Shown piece after piece: positions 1-7,477 of a DNA stretch of 64,000 nucleotides; positions within the stretch are counted from its first letter, which is position 1; each line of letters opens with the position of its first letter. The DNA is from an uncultured Clostridia bacterium. GTDB taxonomy: Bacteria > Bacillota > Clostridia > Lachnospirales > CAG-274. Below the pieces are notes generated by a model. That model saw nothing but the letters and a program-made list of their open reading frames with translations. It was not told the origin of the DNA and did not search any database. A program made the position numbers and the translations under genes. The stretch is from the NCBI GenBank assembly GCA_947624015.1, contig CANQIA010000009.1, positions 1 to 64,000 on the forward strand. The letters are read 5' to 3'.

Positions 1-189
1 GCAGCGACCAACACAGGCAACTGGTCAGCAGCGACCAACACAGGCAACTGGTCAGCAGCGACCAACACAGGCAACTGCTCGGCAGCGACCAACACAGGCA
101 ACTGGTCGGCAGCGACCAACACAGGCGACCGCTCAGCAGCGACTAACACAGGTGACTACTCAGCAGCGACTAACACAGGCGACTACTCA
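1..189 (+). repeat. Seven tandem 27-bp coding repeats
   Basis: Unit starts GCAGCGACCAACACAGGC. The copies are in frame and nearly identical at the left, diverging to the right (ACC to ACT, AAC to GAC, TGG to TGC, CGC or TAC). More copies probably lie upstream of the window. Confidence 0.95.
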
Positions 190-396
190 GCAGCGAGTGT
201 TGAGGGTTGTGATAGTATTGCTATTGCTACAGGGTATGATAGTAAAGCAAAAGGCACTTTAAATTGTTTTATAGTTATTGCCGAAAGAGATAATAAGGGT
301 AAATTGCTTAATGTGAAAGCTGCAAGAGTTGACGGAAAAACAATTAAAGCAGATACATATTATAAGCTTGTTAAGGGTGAATTTGTTGAGGCATAA
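1..396 (+). CDS. Phage protein with nonapeptide repeats, 3' part
   Basis: The frame is open from base 1 and ends with TAA, so the N-terminus lies outside the window. The visible 131 residues begin with seven perfect 9-residue repeats of the form AATNTGNWS (27 bp each, bases 1-189), followed by a non-repetitive tail of about 68 residues with the pattern FIVIAERDNKGK...VDGKTIKADTYYKLVKGEF. Such tails after SAATNTG-type repeats are common in phage and gut Firmicute proteins of unknown function. The eighth residue of the repeat is the main variable one (W, W, C, W, R, Y, Y). A short-period repeat of this kind may form a beta-solenoid. I infer a surface or tail-associated role, but nothing here proves it. 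Confidence 0.75.
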   Translation, partial: AATNTGNWSAATNTGNWSAATNTGNCSAATNTGNWSAATNTGDRSAATNTGDYSAATNTGDYSAASVEGCDSIAIATGYDSKAKGTLNCFIVIAERDNKGKLLNVKAARVDGKTIKADTYYKLVKGEFVEA

Positions 397-411
397 GTAA
401 GGAGGAATTTT

Positions 412-702
412 GTGTTTAAGATATTGAAGATATTTAAGAAAAAAAGAAAATATACCGACACAGAGCAGGCAAGACAAGCCCATTTATTACAGACCTGTTC
501 GGAGGACGCTGTACATATAATAAGTCTTATAGGCAAAAGACTTGAAAGGATAAATGATACCATAGTTGAGGAAATGGATATTAACACATCACACTTGTCG
601 GAAGGCGACGCCAAGCTTATAAATATTAACCTCGCCAAGACCTATGACAAAAATATCCGTATAATTGACTGCTTAAATGAGGTTATCGGATGTGATGAGT
701 GA
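412..702 (+). CDS. Small phage protein of unknown function
   Basis: 96 residues, GTG start 6 bases after a clear GGAGG (401-405). It begins with a strongly basic stretch (KIFKKKRKY) and continues as a probably all-helical domain with no Cys and no recognisable motif. It follows the repeat protein by 15 bases and is probably co-transcribed with it. I do not recognise the family. Confidence 0.7.
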   Translation: MFKILKIFKKKRKYTDTEQARQAHLLQTCSEDAVHIISLIGKRLERINDTIVEEMDINTSHLSEGDAKLININLAKTYDKNIRIIDCLNEVIGCDE

Positions 703-750
703 TGAAAATACCCTTTATCAATTTAAGAATATATAACTGTAAATCAGAAC

Positions 751-843
751 TTTTGCTTACGCAAAAGCAAGGCTTAAGCCTTGTCGGATAAATCTTTCCG
801 ATTCAATGACGTATTCCTTATTATGTGGAGAAATAAGGAATAC
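751..843. other. Cluster of four consecutive hairpins in a non-coding gap
   Basis: The 183-base gap between genes holds four inverted repeats in a row. They are TTTTGC/GCAAAA (751-766), the perfect 16-base palindrome CAAGGCTTAAGCCTTG (768-783), TCGGA/TCCGA (784-801), and a perfect 12-bp stem GTATTCCTTATT (811-822) with its complement (832-843) around a 9-base loop. No T-tract follows any of them, so they are not classical terminators. I see no gene in 703-885. Confidence 0.7.
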
Positions 844-885
844 ATAATCCCCAAACTATGGAAGCAATAAGAGGTGTAAATATTA

Positions 886-1950
886 TTGGAACAAAACAAC
901 AAACCTGCCCGTCCGCCTTATGCAGACTTTGAAGCTCCTCAAAAGTTTCAGGCAATACAGAGCATTATTGCCAAAAGGCTGACGGAACACCCTAAAGCGA
1001 TATGCTCTTATTCAGGCGGTTCGGACAGCGATATAATGCTTGACTTAATAGAGCGTACAAGAAAATTATTTGACCTGCCTCCCGTAAAATATGTATTTTT
1101 CAATACAGGCTTGGAAATGCAGGCTATCAAAGACCATGTAAAGGCAACCGCCGAAAAGTATGGCATAGAAATTGAAACTGTACGCCCCAAAATAGGTATT
1201 GTACAGGCAGCAAGGACTTATGGTATACCCTTTATTAGTAAAATATTCTCCCAAAGATTTGAAAGTTGGCAGAAAAAAGACATACCGCTATCAATAGTTG
1301 AAGAATATGAGAACGCCGAGGATAAGAAAGCAAAAATAAAAGAACTTACAGACCGCTATCCTAAATGTCAGACTTTAATCACTTTTTTATGTAGCTGCGA
1401 CAATGAAGGGCAATCTCGTACAAACACTCAAAATGTAATTAATAGTCGCAAATATATGTTAGACTTTCTCAACATAACTCCACCCAGATTTAAAATAAGT
1501 GCTAAATGCTGTGATTACTGCAAGAAGAAAATAGCCCACGAAGTTCAAAGGGGTTACGATATGATAATTACGGGAGAAAGAGCGGCTGAAGGAGGAGTAA
1601 GAGCTATATCTTTTAGGAGTGGACAAACGACCTCGTGTTTCAGTATAACAAATTCAGGGCAATACAGATTACGCCCCTTGTATTATGTTTCGGACAAAGA
1701 CAAGGCTTGGTATAAGGATTGCTATAAGATACGTTATTCCGATGCTTATGAGGTGTATGGACTGACAAGGACAGGCTGCTGCGGTTGCCCCATATCTTAT
1801 AAGGCAGTTGCCGATCTTGAATTGATACGCCCCTATGAACCTATGGTCGTAAAGGCTGCTTGGAATATTTTTGGGGAAAGTTATAAATATAGACAAAAGT
1901 ATAACGAGTATAAAGCTGAAAGAAAGGCACAGGCAAAGTCCAACTCTTAG
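886..1950 (+). CDS. PAPS-reductase/ATP-pyrophosphatase family phage protein
   Basis: 354 residues with a TTG start behind GAGGTG. The PP-loop SGGSDS is at residues 43-48, the signature of the adenine-nucleotide alpha-hydrolase fold used by PAPS reductases and DndC-like proteins. Cys clusters follow: CSC near 170, CDYC near 209, and GCCGC near 297, the last in the position where PAPS-reductase-like phage enzymes have a Cys-rich segment. The family activates a substrate with ATP or moves sulfur. In phages its substrate is generally not known, and nucleic-acid thio-modification is one possibility. No dnd genes are next to it. Confidence 0.85.
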   Translation: MEQNNKPARPPYADFEAPQKFQAIQSIIAKRLTEHPKAICSYSGGSDSDIMLDLIERTRKLFDLPPVKYVFFNTGLEMQAIKDHVKATAEKYGIEIETVRPKIGIVQAARTYGIPFISKIFSQRFESWQKKDIPLSIVEEYENAEDKKAKIKELTDRYPKCQTLITFLCSCDNEGQSRTNTQNVINSRKYMLDFLNITPPRFKISAKCCDYCKKKIAHEVQRGYDMIITGERAAEGGVRAISFRSGQTTSCFSITNSGQYRLRPLYYVSDKDKAWYKDCYKIRYSDAYEVYGLTRTGCCGCPISYKAVADLELIRPYEPMVVKAAWNIFGESYKYRQKYNEYKAERKAQAKSNS

Positions 1951-1964
1951 TAAAGATAGATTAT

Positions 1965-2075
1965 TTGAATATAGCAATTATCGATGTCGATTTAGTCGGC
2001 AGGAATACATACGGCTTTGAAGCATCAAAGAAATTTTATACAAGAGCCAAAAATAAAATGCTGCAAATAACATAA
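1965..2075 (+). other. Short ORF, possible gene remnant
   Basis: 36 codons from TTG: LNIAIIDVDLVGRN at the front and a basic end. The beginning resembles the first strand of several phage enzymes that start M(N/K)IAIIDVD, but the domain that should follow is absent. No good Shine-Dalgarno is visible. It may be a remnant of an internally deleted gene, like two genes further right, or chance. Confidence 0.25.
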
Positions 2076-2105
2076 AAAGGGAATGGTTAAGGTGGAAATT
2101 TATGC

Positions 2106-2132
2106 AAAAAAAAAGAGGGCTTATAGCACTCT
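2106..2132 (-). terminator. Rho-independent terminator for the leftward peptide genes
   Basis: Read leftwards: AGAG-T-GC, loop TATAA, GC-C-CTCT, then eight or more T. The stem is 7 bp with one internal mismatch. It lies about 75 bases after the stop of the second leftward peptide and faces the right way to end that transcript. Confidence 0.75.
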
Positions 2133-2206
2133 TAAAAGTCGCAACATGAATATAACACAACAGTTGTCAAGGTTTGTCAAGTTTTTTTAATAGAGATGTT
2201 ACCGGT

Positions 2207-2302
2207 TTAATAAAAAAATGAAACAAAAAGAATACTAATTATTTGAATAATTAAAGGAAAAATAAAGTAATTCAAAGCATTATGACTAATAAAAAGAAAC
2301 AT
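2207..2302 (-). CDS. Small hydrophobic peptide A, type I toxin-like
   Basis: 31 residues, ATG 6 bases after a strong AAAGGAGG (leftward strand). The core NYFIFPLIIQIISILF is a single membrane helix, ending in aromatic residues (FVSFFY). Its neighbour 102 bases upstream encodes a paralogue with the same NYFI(F/Y)PL(I/L)IQ(I/L) core. Size, hydrophobicity, strong ribosome site, tandem duplication and isolation on the opposite strand of a phage region are typical of type I toxins. No family is identified with certainty and no antisense RNA was proven. Too short for ordinary gene calling. Confidence 0.6.
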   Translation of the reverse strand: MFLFISHNALNYFIFPLIIQIISILFVSFFY

Positions 2303-2403
2303 GATAAACCTCCTTTATATTGCCAATATGACCACCTATTGATGTATTAAATATTTAGTAACAATAGTAAGCATTAATATTTTTATGCTTTATTTACACC
2401 TAG

Positions 2404-2520
2404 TTAATCCGGATAATAATATTTTTTTATTATGATGATAACATAATTAAAAAAAATACAAATCAGTTGAATGAGTAAAGGGTATATAAAATAATTAAAA
2501 AAGTCACAATTAATATGCAC
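2404..2520 (-). CDS. Small hydrophobic peptide B, paralogue of peptide A
   Basis: 38 residues from GTG, with AGAGGCGG about 6 bases upstream. The core NYFIYPLLIQLICIFF aligns directly with peptide A. The C-terminus is longer and basic/aromatic (IIKKYYYPD), as in membrane-acting toxins with a charged tail. A good promoter (TTGCTA, 17 bases, TATACT) lies just upstream, so A and B may share one transcript ending at the terminator at 2106-2132. Confidence 0.55.
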   Translation of the reverse strand: MHINCDFFNYFIYPLLIQLICIFFNYVIIIIKKYYYPD

Positions 2521-2554
2521 TATTATCCGCCTCTCAATGTATTGATATATTAAC

Positions 2555-2583
2555 AGTATACACCTAATTTGTGCCTTTAGCAA
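2555..2583 (-). promoter_or_regulatory. Promoter for the leftward peptide genes
   Basis: -35 TTGCTA (2583-2578), 17-base spacer, -10 TATACT (2560-2555). The predicted start leaves a leader of about 28 bases before peptide B. Confidence 0.6.
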
Positions 2584-2669
2584 TAGCAATTACAAAAAAT
2601 ATTTTATTAATGATATATTCAATGTAACTGAATTATATATAAAAGTTTAATTTTATTCAGGGGGGGGGT

Positions 2670-3125
2670 ATAAGTATAGACGCTCAAAACAACAAATGCA
2701 AATATACAGACTGCTGCGCAGATAAGACAAGCAGAAATAAATGTGATAACTGCGCCAATAATAATGACAATAAGAAAAGCTATTATAAGCCTATTGAAAA
2801 GGATATAGCTCACGACTCAACTATACCAAGCGATTTACCCGTTGATAAAGACAAATCAATAAAATACCTTGAAGAAGACATAGGATTTGAACTTGCTAAG
2901 ACGGACTATAAATGCCCTATATGTGGATCAGGTACGGTGGTATCTCCTGCTATAGGACAGATAGGCTTGCCCTCGCAGGTAACTTTTTTCTGTTTCAACG
3001 GGCATATGCCTTCCGCTATAGTGCATAAAGCAATAATGCAGAATTGTATAACTTGTTCAAACGGCTTAACTAAATTTGTACCTCCGTACTATCATGTGTC
3101 CACAGCGCCTATCGAATCAATGTGA
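2670..3125 (+). CDS. Cys-rich zinc-ribbon phage protein, apparent ATA start
   Basis: An uninterrupted frame runs from the stop at 2640 to TGA at 3125. It has no ATG, GTG or TTG until 2937, which would discard 89 codons. Those discarded codons clearly code: they hold CKYTDCC, CDNC and CPICG clusters that belong with the later CFNGH and CITC. The best start is ATA at 2670, next to a run of nine G (2660-2668) that could act as ribosome site; ATT at 2655 is the alternative. 151 residues with several Cys pairs suggest a zinc-binding fold. Function unknown. Confidence 0.6.
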   Translation: MSIDAQNNKCKYTDCCADKTSRNKCDNCANNNDNKKSYYKPIEKDIAHDSTIPSDLPVDKDKSIKYLEEDIGFELAKTDYKCPICGSGTVVSPAIGQIGLPSQVTFFCFNGHMPSAIVHKAIMQNCITCSNGLTKFVPPYYHVSTAPIESM

Positions 3126-3175
3126 TTTATAGAAAATCTTTACATCAATTCAAGAAATAATATAGGAGAGATACA

Positions 3176-3379
3176 ATGAAAGAAAATGACAACAACCCCT
3201 CTGCAAAGATAAATGTATATACGATCGTAACAGACATTATAGTTCAGATGATACTGAGTTGGTGTTTCTTGGCACTTGTCGATTGCAAGGTCGATATTAC
3301 ATATACCTTTGGTGATGTTGTATGGCTTACTTTCTTTTCAATAGTGTGCAGTGCTTTGTTTTTCAGAGGAAAGTGGTGA
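3176..3379 (+). CDS. Small membrane protein, phage
   Basis: 67 residues with ATG behind TAGGAGAG. Two hydrophobic segments (about 16-36 and 47-62) are joined by a short polar loop with DCKVD; the C-terminus is short and basic (RGKW). A two-helix layout is seen in holins and many other small phage membrane proteins, but a place in the early region argues against lysis. Not assigned. Confidence 0.65.
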   Translation: MKENDNNPSAKINVYTIVTDIIVQMILSWCFLALVDCKVDITYTFGDVVWLTFFSIVCSALFFRGKW

Positions 3380-3410
3380 GTAATACATATCTACAAGTTT
3401 CCCCCACCCA

Positions 3411-3447
3411 CTCTCTGCCTTGTGCGTAATATTACCGCAGGGCAGAG
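3411..3447. promoter_or_regulatory. Long bulged hairpin before the recombination/replication genes
   Basis: CTCTGCC (3413-3419) pairs with GGCAGAG (3441-3447). Inside it the palindrome GTAATATTAC is flanked by TGC/GCA with one bulged C. It lies 27 bases upstream of the annealing protein gene. No T-tract follows, so it may be a regulatory leader structure or an origin-like element. Confidence 0.5.
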
Positions 3448-3473
3448 TTCATATATAAGAAAGGAGTTAACAT

Positions 3474-4163
3474 ATGGCAGAAAATACTTCAAAAGCTACA
3501 GACAATTATTTTACCGAGCTGTATAACATTGACGTAAGAGATAAAGTCAAGGCCAAGAACGGTTTGTCCTATCTCTCTTGGGCAGCGGCTTGGGCAGAGG
3601 TCAAAAAGAAACACCCCAATGCAACATATACTGTTTATGAGCAAAATCTATATAGCGACAGCGGCGTAACTATTAACGATACTCCCCTATGTAATTCATA
3701 TCCCAGACCGTGGTTTAGCGACGGGACAAGCGGCTGGGTAAAGGTCAGCGTTACCATCAACGATATTGAATATATAGAGCGCCTTCCCATTATGGATTAC
3801 AAAAATCAGCCTATACCTGCGGACAAGATACGCTCTACAGATGCAAATAAAGCCATACAGAGAGCCTTGACAAAAGCCTGTGCAAGACACGGTTTAGGGC
3901 TTTACATTTACGAAGGCGAAGACTTACCCGAAGAGAGTAAGGAGGTACAGAAACTAAGAGGAGAATGTTACAAGCTTTCTATTGAAAGAGCAAAGCTTTC
4001 AGCAGAAGCCAAAAAGAAGGTAGAGGATTTTTGTAAGTCAGCCGATGAAAACGCCAACGGTGACGCAAGACTTATAGAGGATATAGACGCCTTAAAGACG
4101 CTTAAAACCCAGTTAATGGGTATCAGAGTAGTAAAAGCAAAGGAGAAAGCGGATAATGAATAA
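3474..4163 (+). CDS. Single-strand annealing protein, DUF1071 family
   Basis: 229 residues. The N-terminal half (residues 9-140) matches the DUF1071/Sak-type annealing proteins: YFTELYNIDVRDKV..., GLSYLSWAAAWAEVKKKHP, then TDANKAIQRALTKACARHGLGLYIYEGEDLP. These proteins coat single strands and anneal them in phage recombination. The last 90 residues are a charged helical tail. The SSB gene overlaps its end by 8 bases, the usual partner arrangement, indicating translational coupling. Start ATG behind AAAGGAG. Confidence 0.88.
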   Translation: MAENTSKATDNYFTELYNIDVRDKVKAKNGLSYLSWAAAWAEVKKKHPNATYTVYEQNLYSDSGVTINDTPLCNSYPRPWFSDGTSGWVKVSVTINDIEYIERLPIMDYKNQPIPADKIRSTDANKAIQRALTKACARHGLGLYIYEGEDLPEESKEVQKLRGECYKLSIERAKLSAEAKKKVEDFCKSADENANGDARLIEDIDALKTLKTQLMGIRVVKAKEKADNE

Positions 4164-4602
4164 AGTAATGTTATTGGGACGTATGGTAAGAGACCCTGAG
4201 ATCAGATTTACACAAAGTGCAGAACCTTTGGCAGTATGCAGATTTACCATTGCGGTGGATAGACCTATTTCTAAGGCTAATCAGGATAAAACTGCCGACT
4301 TTATTAATTGTATATGTTTTGGCAAAAGAGGCGAAACAATAGGCGAATACTTTTCTAAGGGTAATAAGATTGCCGTAATAGGAAGAATACAGGTAAGTAA
4401 CTATACAGATAAATCAGGTAATAACAGATATTCAACAGATGTTGTCGTTGAAGAATTTGATTTCTGTGAAAGCCGCAACACGTCAAGCGAACAGGGCGAA
4501 CCTGCCTCAAAAAATAACGGCAAGAACAGTAAATCGAACCCACAGCCGCAGGAAGAGACACTTCCTATGGATGATATGAATAATGAGGAACTGCCTTTTT
4601 AG
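4156..4602 (+). CDS. ssb: Single-stranded DNA-binding protein
   Basis: 148 residues. The OB-fold starts MNKVMLLGRMVRDPEIRFT and continues with AVCRFTIAVDRP, DFINCICFGKRGETIGEYFSKG and KIAVIGRIQ, all standard SSB landmarks. After residue 110 a Gln/Asn/Pro-rich linker leads to the acidic tip MDDMNNEELPF, the site that binds helicase, polymerase and nuclease partners. Complete length. It belongs to the phage replication set that continues to 11744. Confidence 0.96.
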   Translation: MNKVMLLGRMVRDPEIRFTQSAEPLAVCRFTIAVDRPISKANQDKTADFINCICFGKRGETIGEYFSKGNKIAVIGRIQVSNYTDKSGNNRYSTDVVVEEFDFCESRNTSSEQGEPASKNNGKNSKSNPQPQEETLPMDDMNNEELPF

Positions 4603-4613
4603 GAGGCGATACA

Positions 4614-5024
4614 ATGCCTGATGATACATATATGCGCAAAGACAGCGCAGACGAGTCGGTGACCCTGCAGTCAATAAGAGACTTGTATCGCAGTAAGGTT
4701 AGCTCTACAGTAGTATTTTCTCAGTTAAACGCCGTAATAAACGACATAGTTTTCAAGAAGAATATAAACGCGCATTTCCTTTTTTTCGCTTTGCGATATG
4801 CCGTGGATAACAATATTCCTATCAGGAGTCCCTACGGTTTACACTATATCGTGGATAATTACCGTATAAAAGAGGCTTGGAAGGACAAAATCTCTTCCGA
4901 AGCCGCCTCCCGTATAAGGCGTGAGATAGAAAATACTTCGGACATACCGCCTGCGGAACACACTTTCAGATATACCCAAAGCCCGCAGACAGGCTTTTCG
5001 GGTATATTCAAAGGGGGAAGTTAA
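4614..5024 (+). CDS. Phage protein, possible helicase accessory factor
   Basis: 136 residues, ATG behind AGGAGGCG. It overlaps the helicase gene by one base (TAATG), so the two are coupled. The sequence looks helical with a basic C-terminal half and no nucleotide-binding motif. The position just before the helicase is where loaders or replication accessory proteins are often found, which is the only basis for the suggestion. Confidence 0.6.
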   Translation: MPDDTYMRKDSADESVTLQSIRDLYRSKVSSTVVFSQLNAVINDIVFKKNINAHFLFFALRYAVDNNIPIRSPYGLHYIVDNYRIKEAWKDKISSEAASRIRREIENTSDIPPAEHTFRYTQSPQTGFSGIFKGGS

Positions 5025-6370
5025 TGGATTTAAGCGAGCTTTCCGATTACAAAGCGGAGGCAGGTATCGTTTCCACATTGGTATATCACCCCGAATTTAT
5101 TTTGCACAGCCCATATCTTCATGCACAGTATTTCTACAGTCAGGAAAACGGCTGTATATATTGGGCTATAAGCGAGTTATATAAACAAAAGATAACCAAC
5201 ATTTCGGCTCTCAATATAGAGCAAATGCTTGACTCCAACAAGTCAGTCAAGCAGAAAATGCGTGAGTACAATATGCCTTCTATGAACCAATTCATAGACC
5301 TGTGCTATGAGTCAAAGCGAGACAGCATAGAGGAATATCAGCTTCTTGTCAAAAAGGTCGTGAGCTTAGCTTTCAAGCGAGAGCTTTATAAGACAGTCGA
5401 TAAATGGCAAAGAAACTGTATAAGAGACGATGCGCAGCTGGACGAAATAAGCCACACCATCTATCAGGACTTGGACAAGCTTACAGCTACCTTCGTTACA
5501 GACGGCGAGATAACCACCTTCGGTTCTAAAGTAAACGACATATGGCAGAAGATAAAGGAAAAGAAGGAAAGAGGAGAGCTTTACGGTCTGCCTTCCTTCT
5601 TTCCTACTCTTAACGAATATTTGAGCTATGAAGAGACGGAGCTTATAGTCATAGAGTCCCGTATGAAAAAGGGTAAGTCTTGGCTTGCTATGATAGAAGC
5701 CTACGACAAGGCTAAAAACGGAGTGCCTACTTTGGTACAGGACAGCGAAATGTCGGATGAAAACTGGTATATACGTCTTGCGTCCTACATAAGCGGCATT
5801 TCTACCAAACGTATTAAGGACGAAAAGCTTACTGCCGAGGAAGAAAAGCTTATAGAACGCACCAATAAACATATAGAAACATTACCCTTGTTTCATAACT
5901 TCGACCCCTATATCACTAAGGAAAAATTTTACAGTATCTGCGCACAGAAGAAAATAGACGTAGGTCTTAAATTTATAGTATGGGACTATATCAAATGCGA
6001 CGACGCTATCCTCAATTCGGCAGAGCGAAGCGCATATATGGCAGGCATAACCAACTGGCTCAAAAATATAATAGCGGGCGATTTGAAAATGTCCGTATTA
6101 GCCTTTGCGCAGCTTAACAGGAATAATGAAGTAGCGGAGTCGGACGGTATAGAGAAGTATTGTTCTTCTGCTGTCAGATGGGTAGAGAAAACCAATGAAG
6201 AAATTATACGTGACGGTAAAGAGTGCGGCACACACAAAATGATAGTCAAGCTTAACAGACTTGGCAAACAGCATATGGGCGATGATGAATATATAGATAT
6301 GATGTTTACACAATCCCGTGTAGGTATTGTAGAAGCAAAGCAACACAATTCTCTTACGCCTTACGATTAG
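5024..6370 (+). CDS. DnaB-like replicative helicase
   Basis: 448 residues. The N-terminal 150 residues resemble a DnaB N-terminal region (EAGIVSTLVYHPEFI, FYSQENGCIYWAISELY). The RecA-like ATPase follows from about 195: a degenerate Walker A SRMKKGKSW near residue 212, a QDSEMS segment near 240, Walker B IVWDYIKCD near 322, and SVLAFAQLNRN near 353, the sensor/H4-like motif of the family. The Walker A lacks the usual first Gly but keeps GKS. It unwinds phage DNA with the primase encoded next. Confidence 0.85.
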   Translation: MDLSELSDYKAEAGIVSTLVYHPEFILHSPYLHAQYFYSQENGCIYWAISELYKQKITNISALNIEQMLDSNKSVKQKMREYNMPSMNQFIDLCYESKRDSIEEYQLLVKKVVSLAFKRELYKTVDKWQRNCIRDDAQLDEISHTIYQDLDKLTATFVTDGEITTFGSKVNDIWQKIKEKKERGELYGLPSFFPTLNEYLSYEETELIVIESRMKKGKSWLAMIEAYDKAKNGVPTLVQDSEMSDENWYIRLASYISGISTKRIKDEKLTAEEEKLIERTNKHIETLPLFHNFDPYITKEKFYSICAQKKIDVGLKFIVWDYIKCDDAILNSAERSAYMAGITNWLKNIIAGDLKMSVLAFAQLNRNNEVAESDGIEKYCSSAVRWVEKTNEEIIRDGKECGTHKMIVKLNRLGKQHMGDDEYIDMMFTQSRVGIVEAKQHNSLTPYD

Positions 6371-6380
6371 AGAGGTAATA

Positions 6381-7421
6381 ATGATGGTGCAATACGACGA
6401 TGAAACATTGCAAGCAATTAATGACAGCGTGGATCTGCTCGCATATGTCAGCCAACAGATAGATATGCGACAGCGGGGCAGGGATTATTTTGGCAGATGT
6501 CCTTTTCATCAGGAGAGAACACCATCATTTTCTATTACACCTGAAACAAATAAATTCTATTGCTTTGGCTGCGGAGCAGGCGGCGGTATAATACAGTATC
6601 TTATGCAAGCCGAGAACTTGGATTTCAATTCTGCCGTAAGCAAGGCTTCTCACCTAGCCAATATAGACCTTAATACGATGTGCCGTTCTCAGACCGTTAT
6701 GTTCAACAGGAATTTAAAGCAGTATAAACAGGAACAGCCACATAAGATGCAGCATACCATACTTCCCTATTCGGAATATTCCAAGTACGGCAAGGGCATT
6801 ATCACATCTTGGCTTTCCGAAGGTATAAGGCAGGATGAAATAGACCTTTTCGATATAAGACTTGACAGACGGAGCAAGCGTATTGTCTATCCCGTATACG
6901 ACACTAAGGGCAATTTAATAAATATAAAGGGAAGGACAATGCTTGACAATTACAAGAGCCTCGGTATTGAAAAGTATATCAATTACTATCCCGTAGGCAC
7001 AGTAGACTATTTCCAAGGGCCGACAATCACTCTGCCTTATATAGAGCGGTCGGGAGAGATAATCATATTCGAAGGTATTAAAAGCGTTATGAAGCTTTTC
7101 GGCTTTGGTATCAGAAATTCCGTATCGGCGGAGAAGCACACCCTTACCACAGAGCAAATACAGATAATAATACATAACCCTCATATCAACAGTGTAGTCT
7201 TAGCTTATGACTCCGATGTTTCATATACCCGCAGGACTTTTGACGGGAAGCCCAACCGCAAGGTATATGAGAATATGTGTATGCTAAAACGCTTTGTCAA
7301 TCTCTATGTTATAGAGGATAGACATAAGCTCTTAGGCGGTGCAGAGGCTAAGAACTCCCCTGTGGATTTAGGATTGGATATATGGAACGAGCTTTACAGC
7401 AATAAGCGTAAAATCACATAA
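6381..7421 (+). CDS. DNA primase, CHC2 zinc finger and TOPRIM type
   Basis: 346 residues, ATG behind AGAGGTAATA. The N-terminal zinc finger is clear: CPFHQERTPSF (C40, H43) and FYCFGCGAGGG (C62, C65). A TOPRIM-like core follows, with IIIFEGIKSVMKLFGFG near 228 and SVVLAYDSDVS near 270, the acidic metal-binding strands of DnaG-type primases. It is shorter than bacterial DnaG because the helicase-interaction domain is missing. Located right after the helicase. Confidence 0.9.
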   Translation: MMVQYDDETLQAINDSVDLLAYVSQQIDMRQRGRDYFGRCPFHQERTPSFSITPETNKFYCFGCGAGGGIIQYLMQAENLDFNSAVSKASHLANIDLNTMCRSQTVMFNRNLKQYKQEQPHKMQHTILPYSEYSKYGKGIITSWLSEGIRQDEIDLFDIRLDRRSKRIVYPVYDTKGNLINIKGRTMLDNYKSLGIEKYINYYPVGTVDYFQGPTITLPYIERSGEIIIFEGIKSVMKLFGFGIRNSVSAEKHTLTTEQIQIIIHNPHINSVVLAYDSDVSYTRRTFDGKPNRKVYENMCMLKRFVNLYVIEDRHKLLGGAEAKNSPVDLGLDIWNELYSNKRKIT

Positions 7422-7424
7422 TTT

Positions 7425-7454
7425 TATCATTTTCGTGACCCTACGAAAATGATA
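7425..7454. promoter_or_regulatory. Perfect 12-bp hairpin between primase and nuclease genes
   Basis: TATCATTTTCGT (7425-7436), loop GACCCT, then its exact complement (7443-7454). It is 24 bases before the TTG start of the nuclease gene. There is no T-tract, so an RNA-stability or attenuation role is more likely than termination. Confidence 0.55.
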
Positions 7455-7477
7455 TACCATTTTAGGTCGGTGATATT

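Noticed and set aside
1..189. Could the 27-bp repeats be a CRISPR array?
   Set aside because: The repeats are directly head to tail without spacers and are in frame within a coding sequence.
2149..2180. Leftward promoter-like TTGACA and TATATT after peptide A
   Set aside because: Two TTGACA copies are 10 and 20 bases from the -10, both poor spacings, and the transcript would be only about 40 bases.
2083..2190. Rightward 35-codon ORF (MVKVEIYAKKK...)
   Set aside because: It lies over the leftward terminator and its A-tract, has only a weak ribosome site and no recognisable pattern.
2619..2813. Leftward ORF with hydrophobic residues
   Set aside because: It is the exact antisense of the Cys-rich protein at 2670-3125, has no ribosome site, and the plus-strand frame shows conserved Cys pairs.
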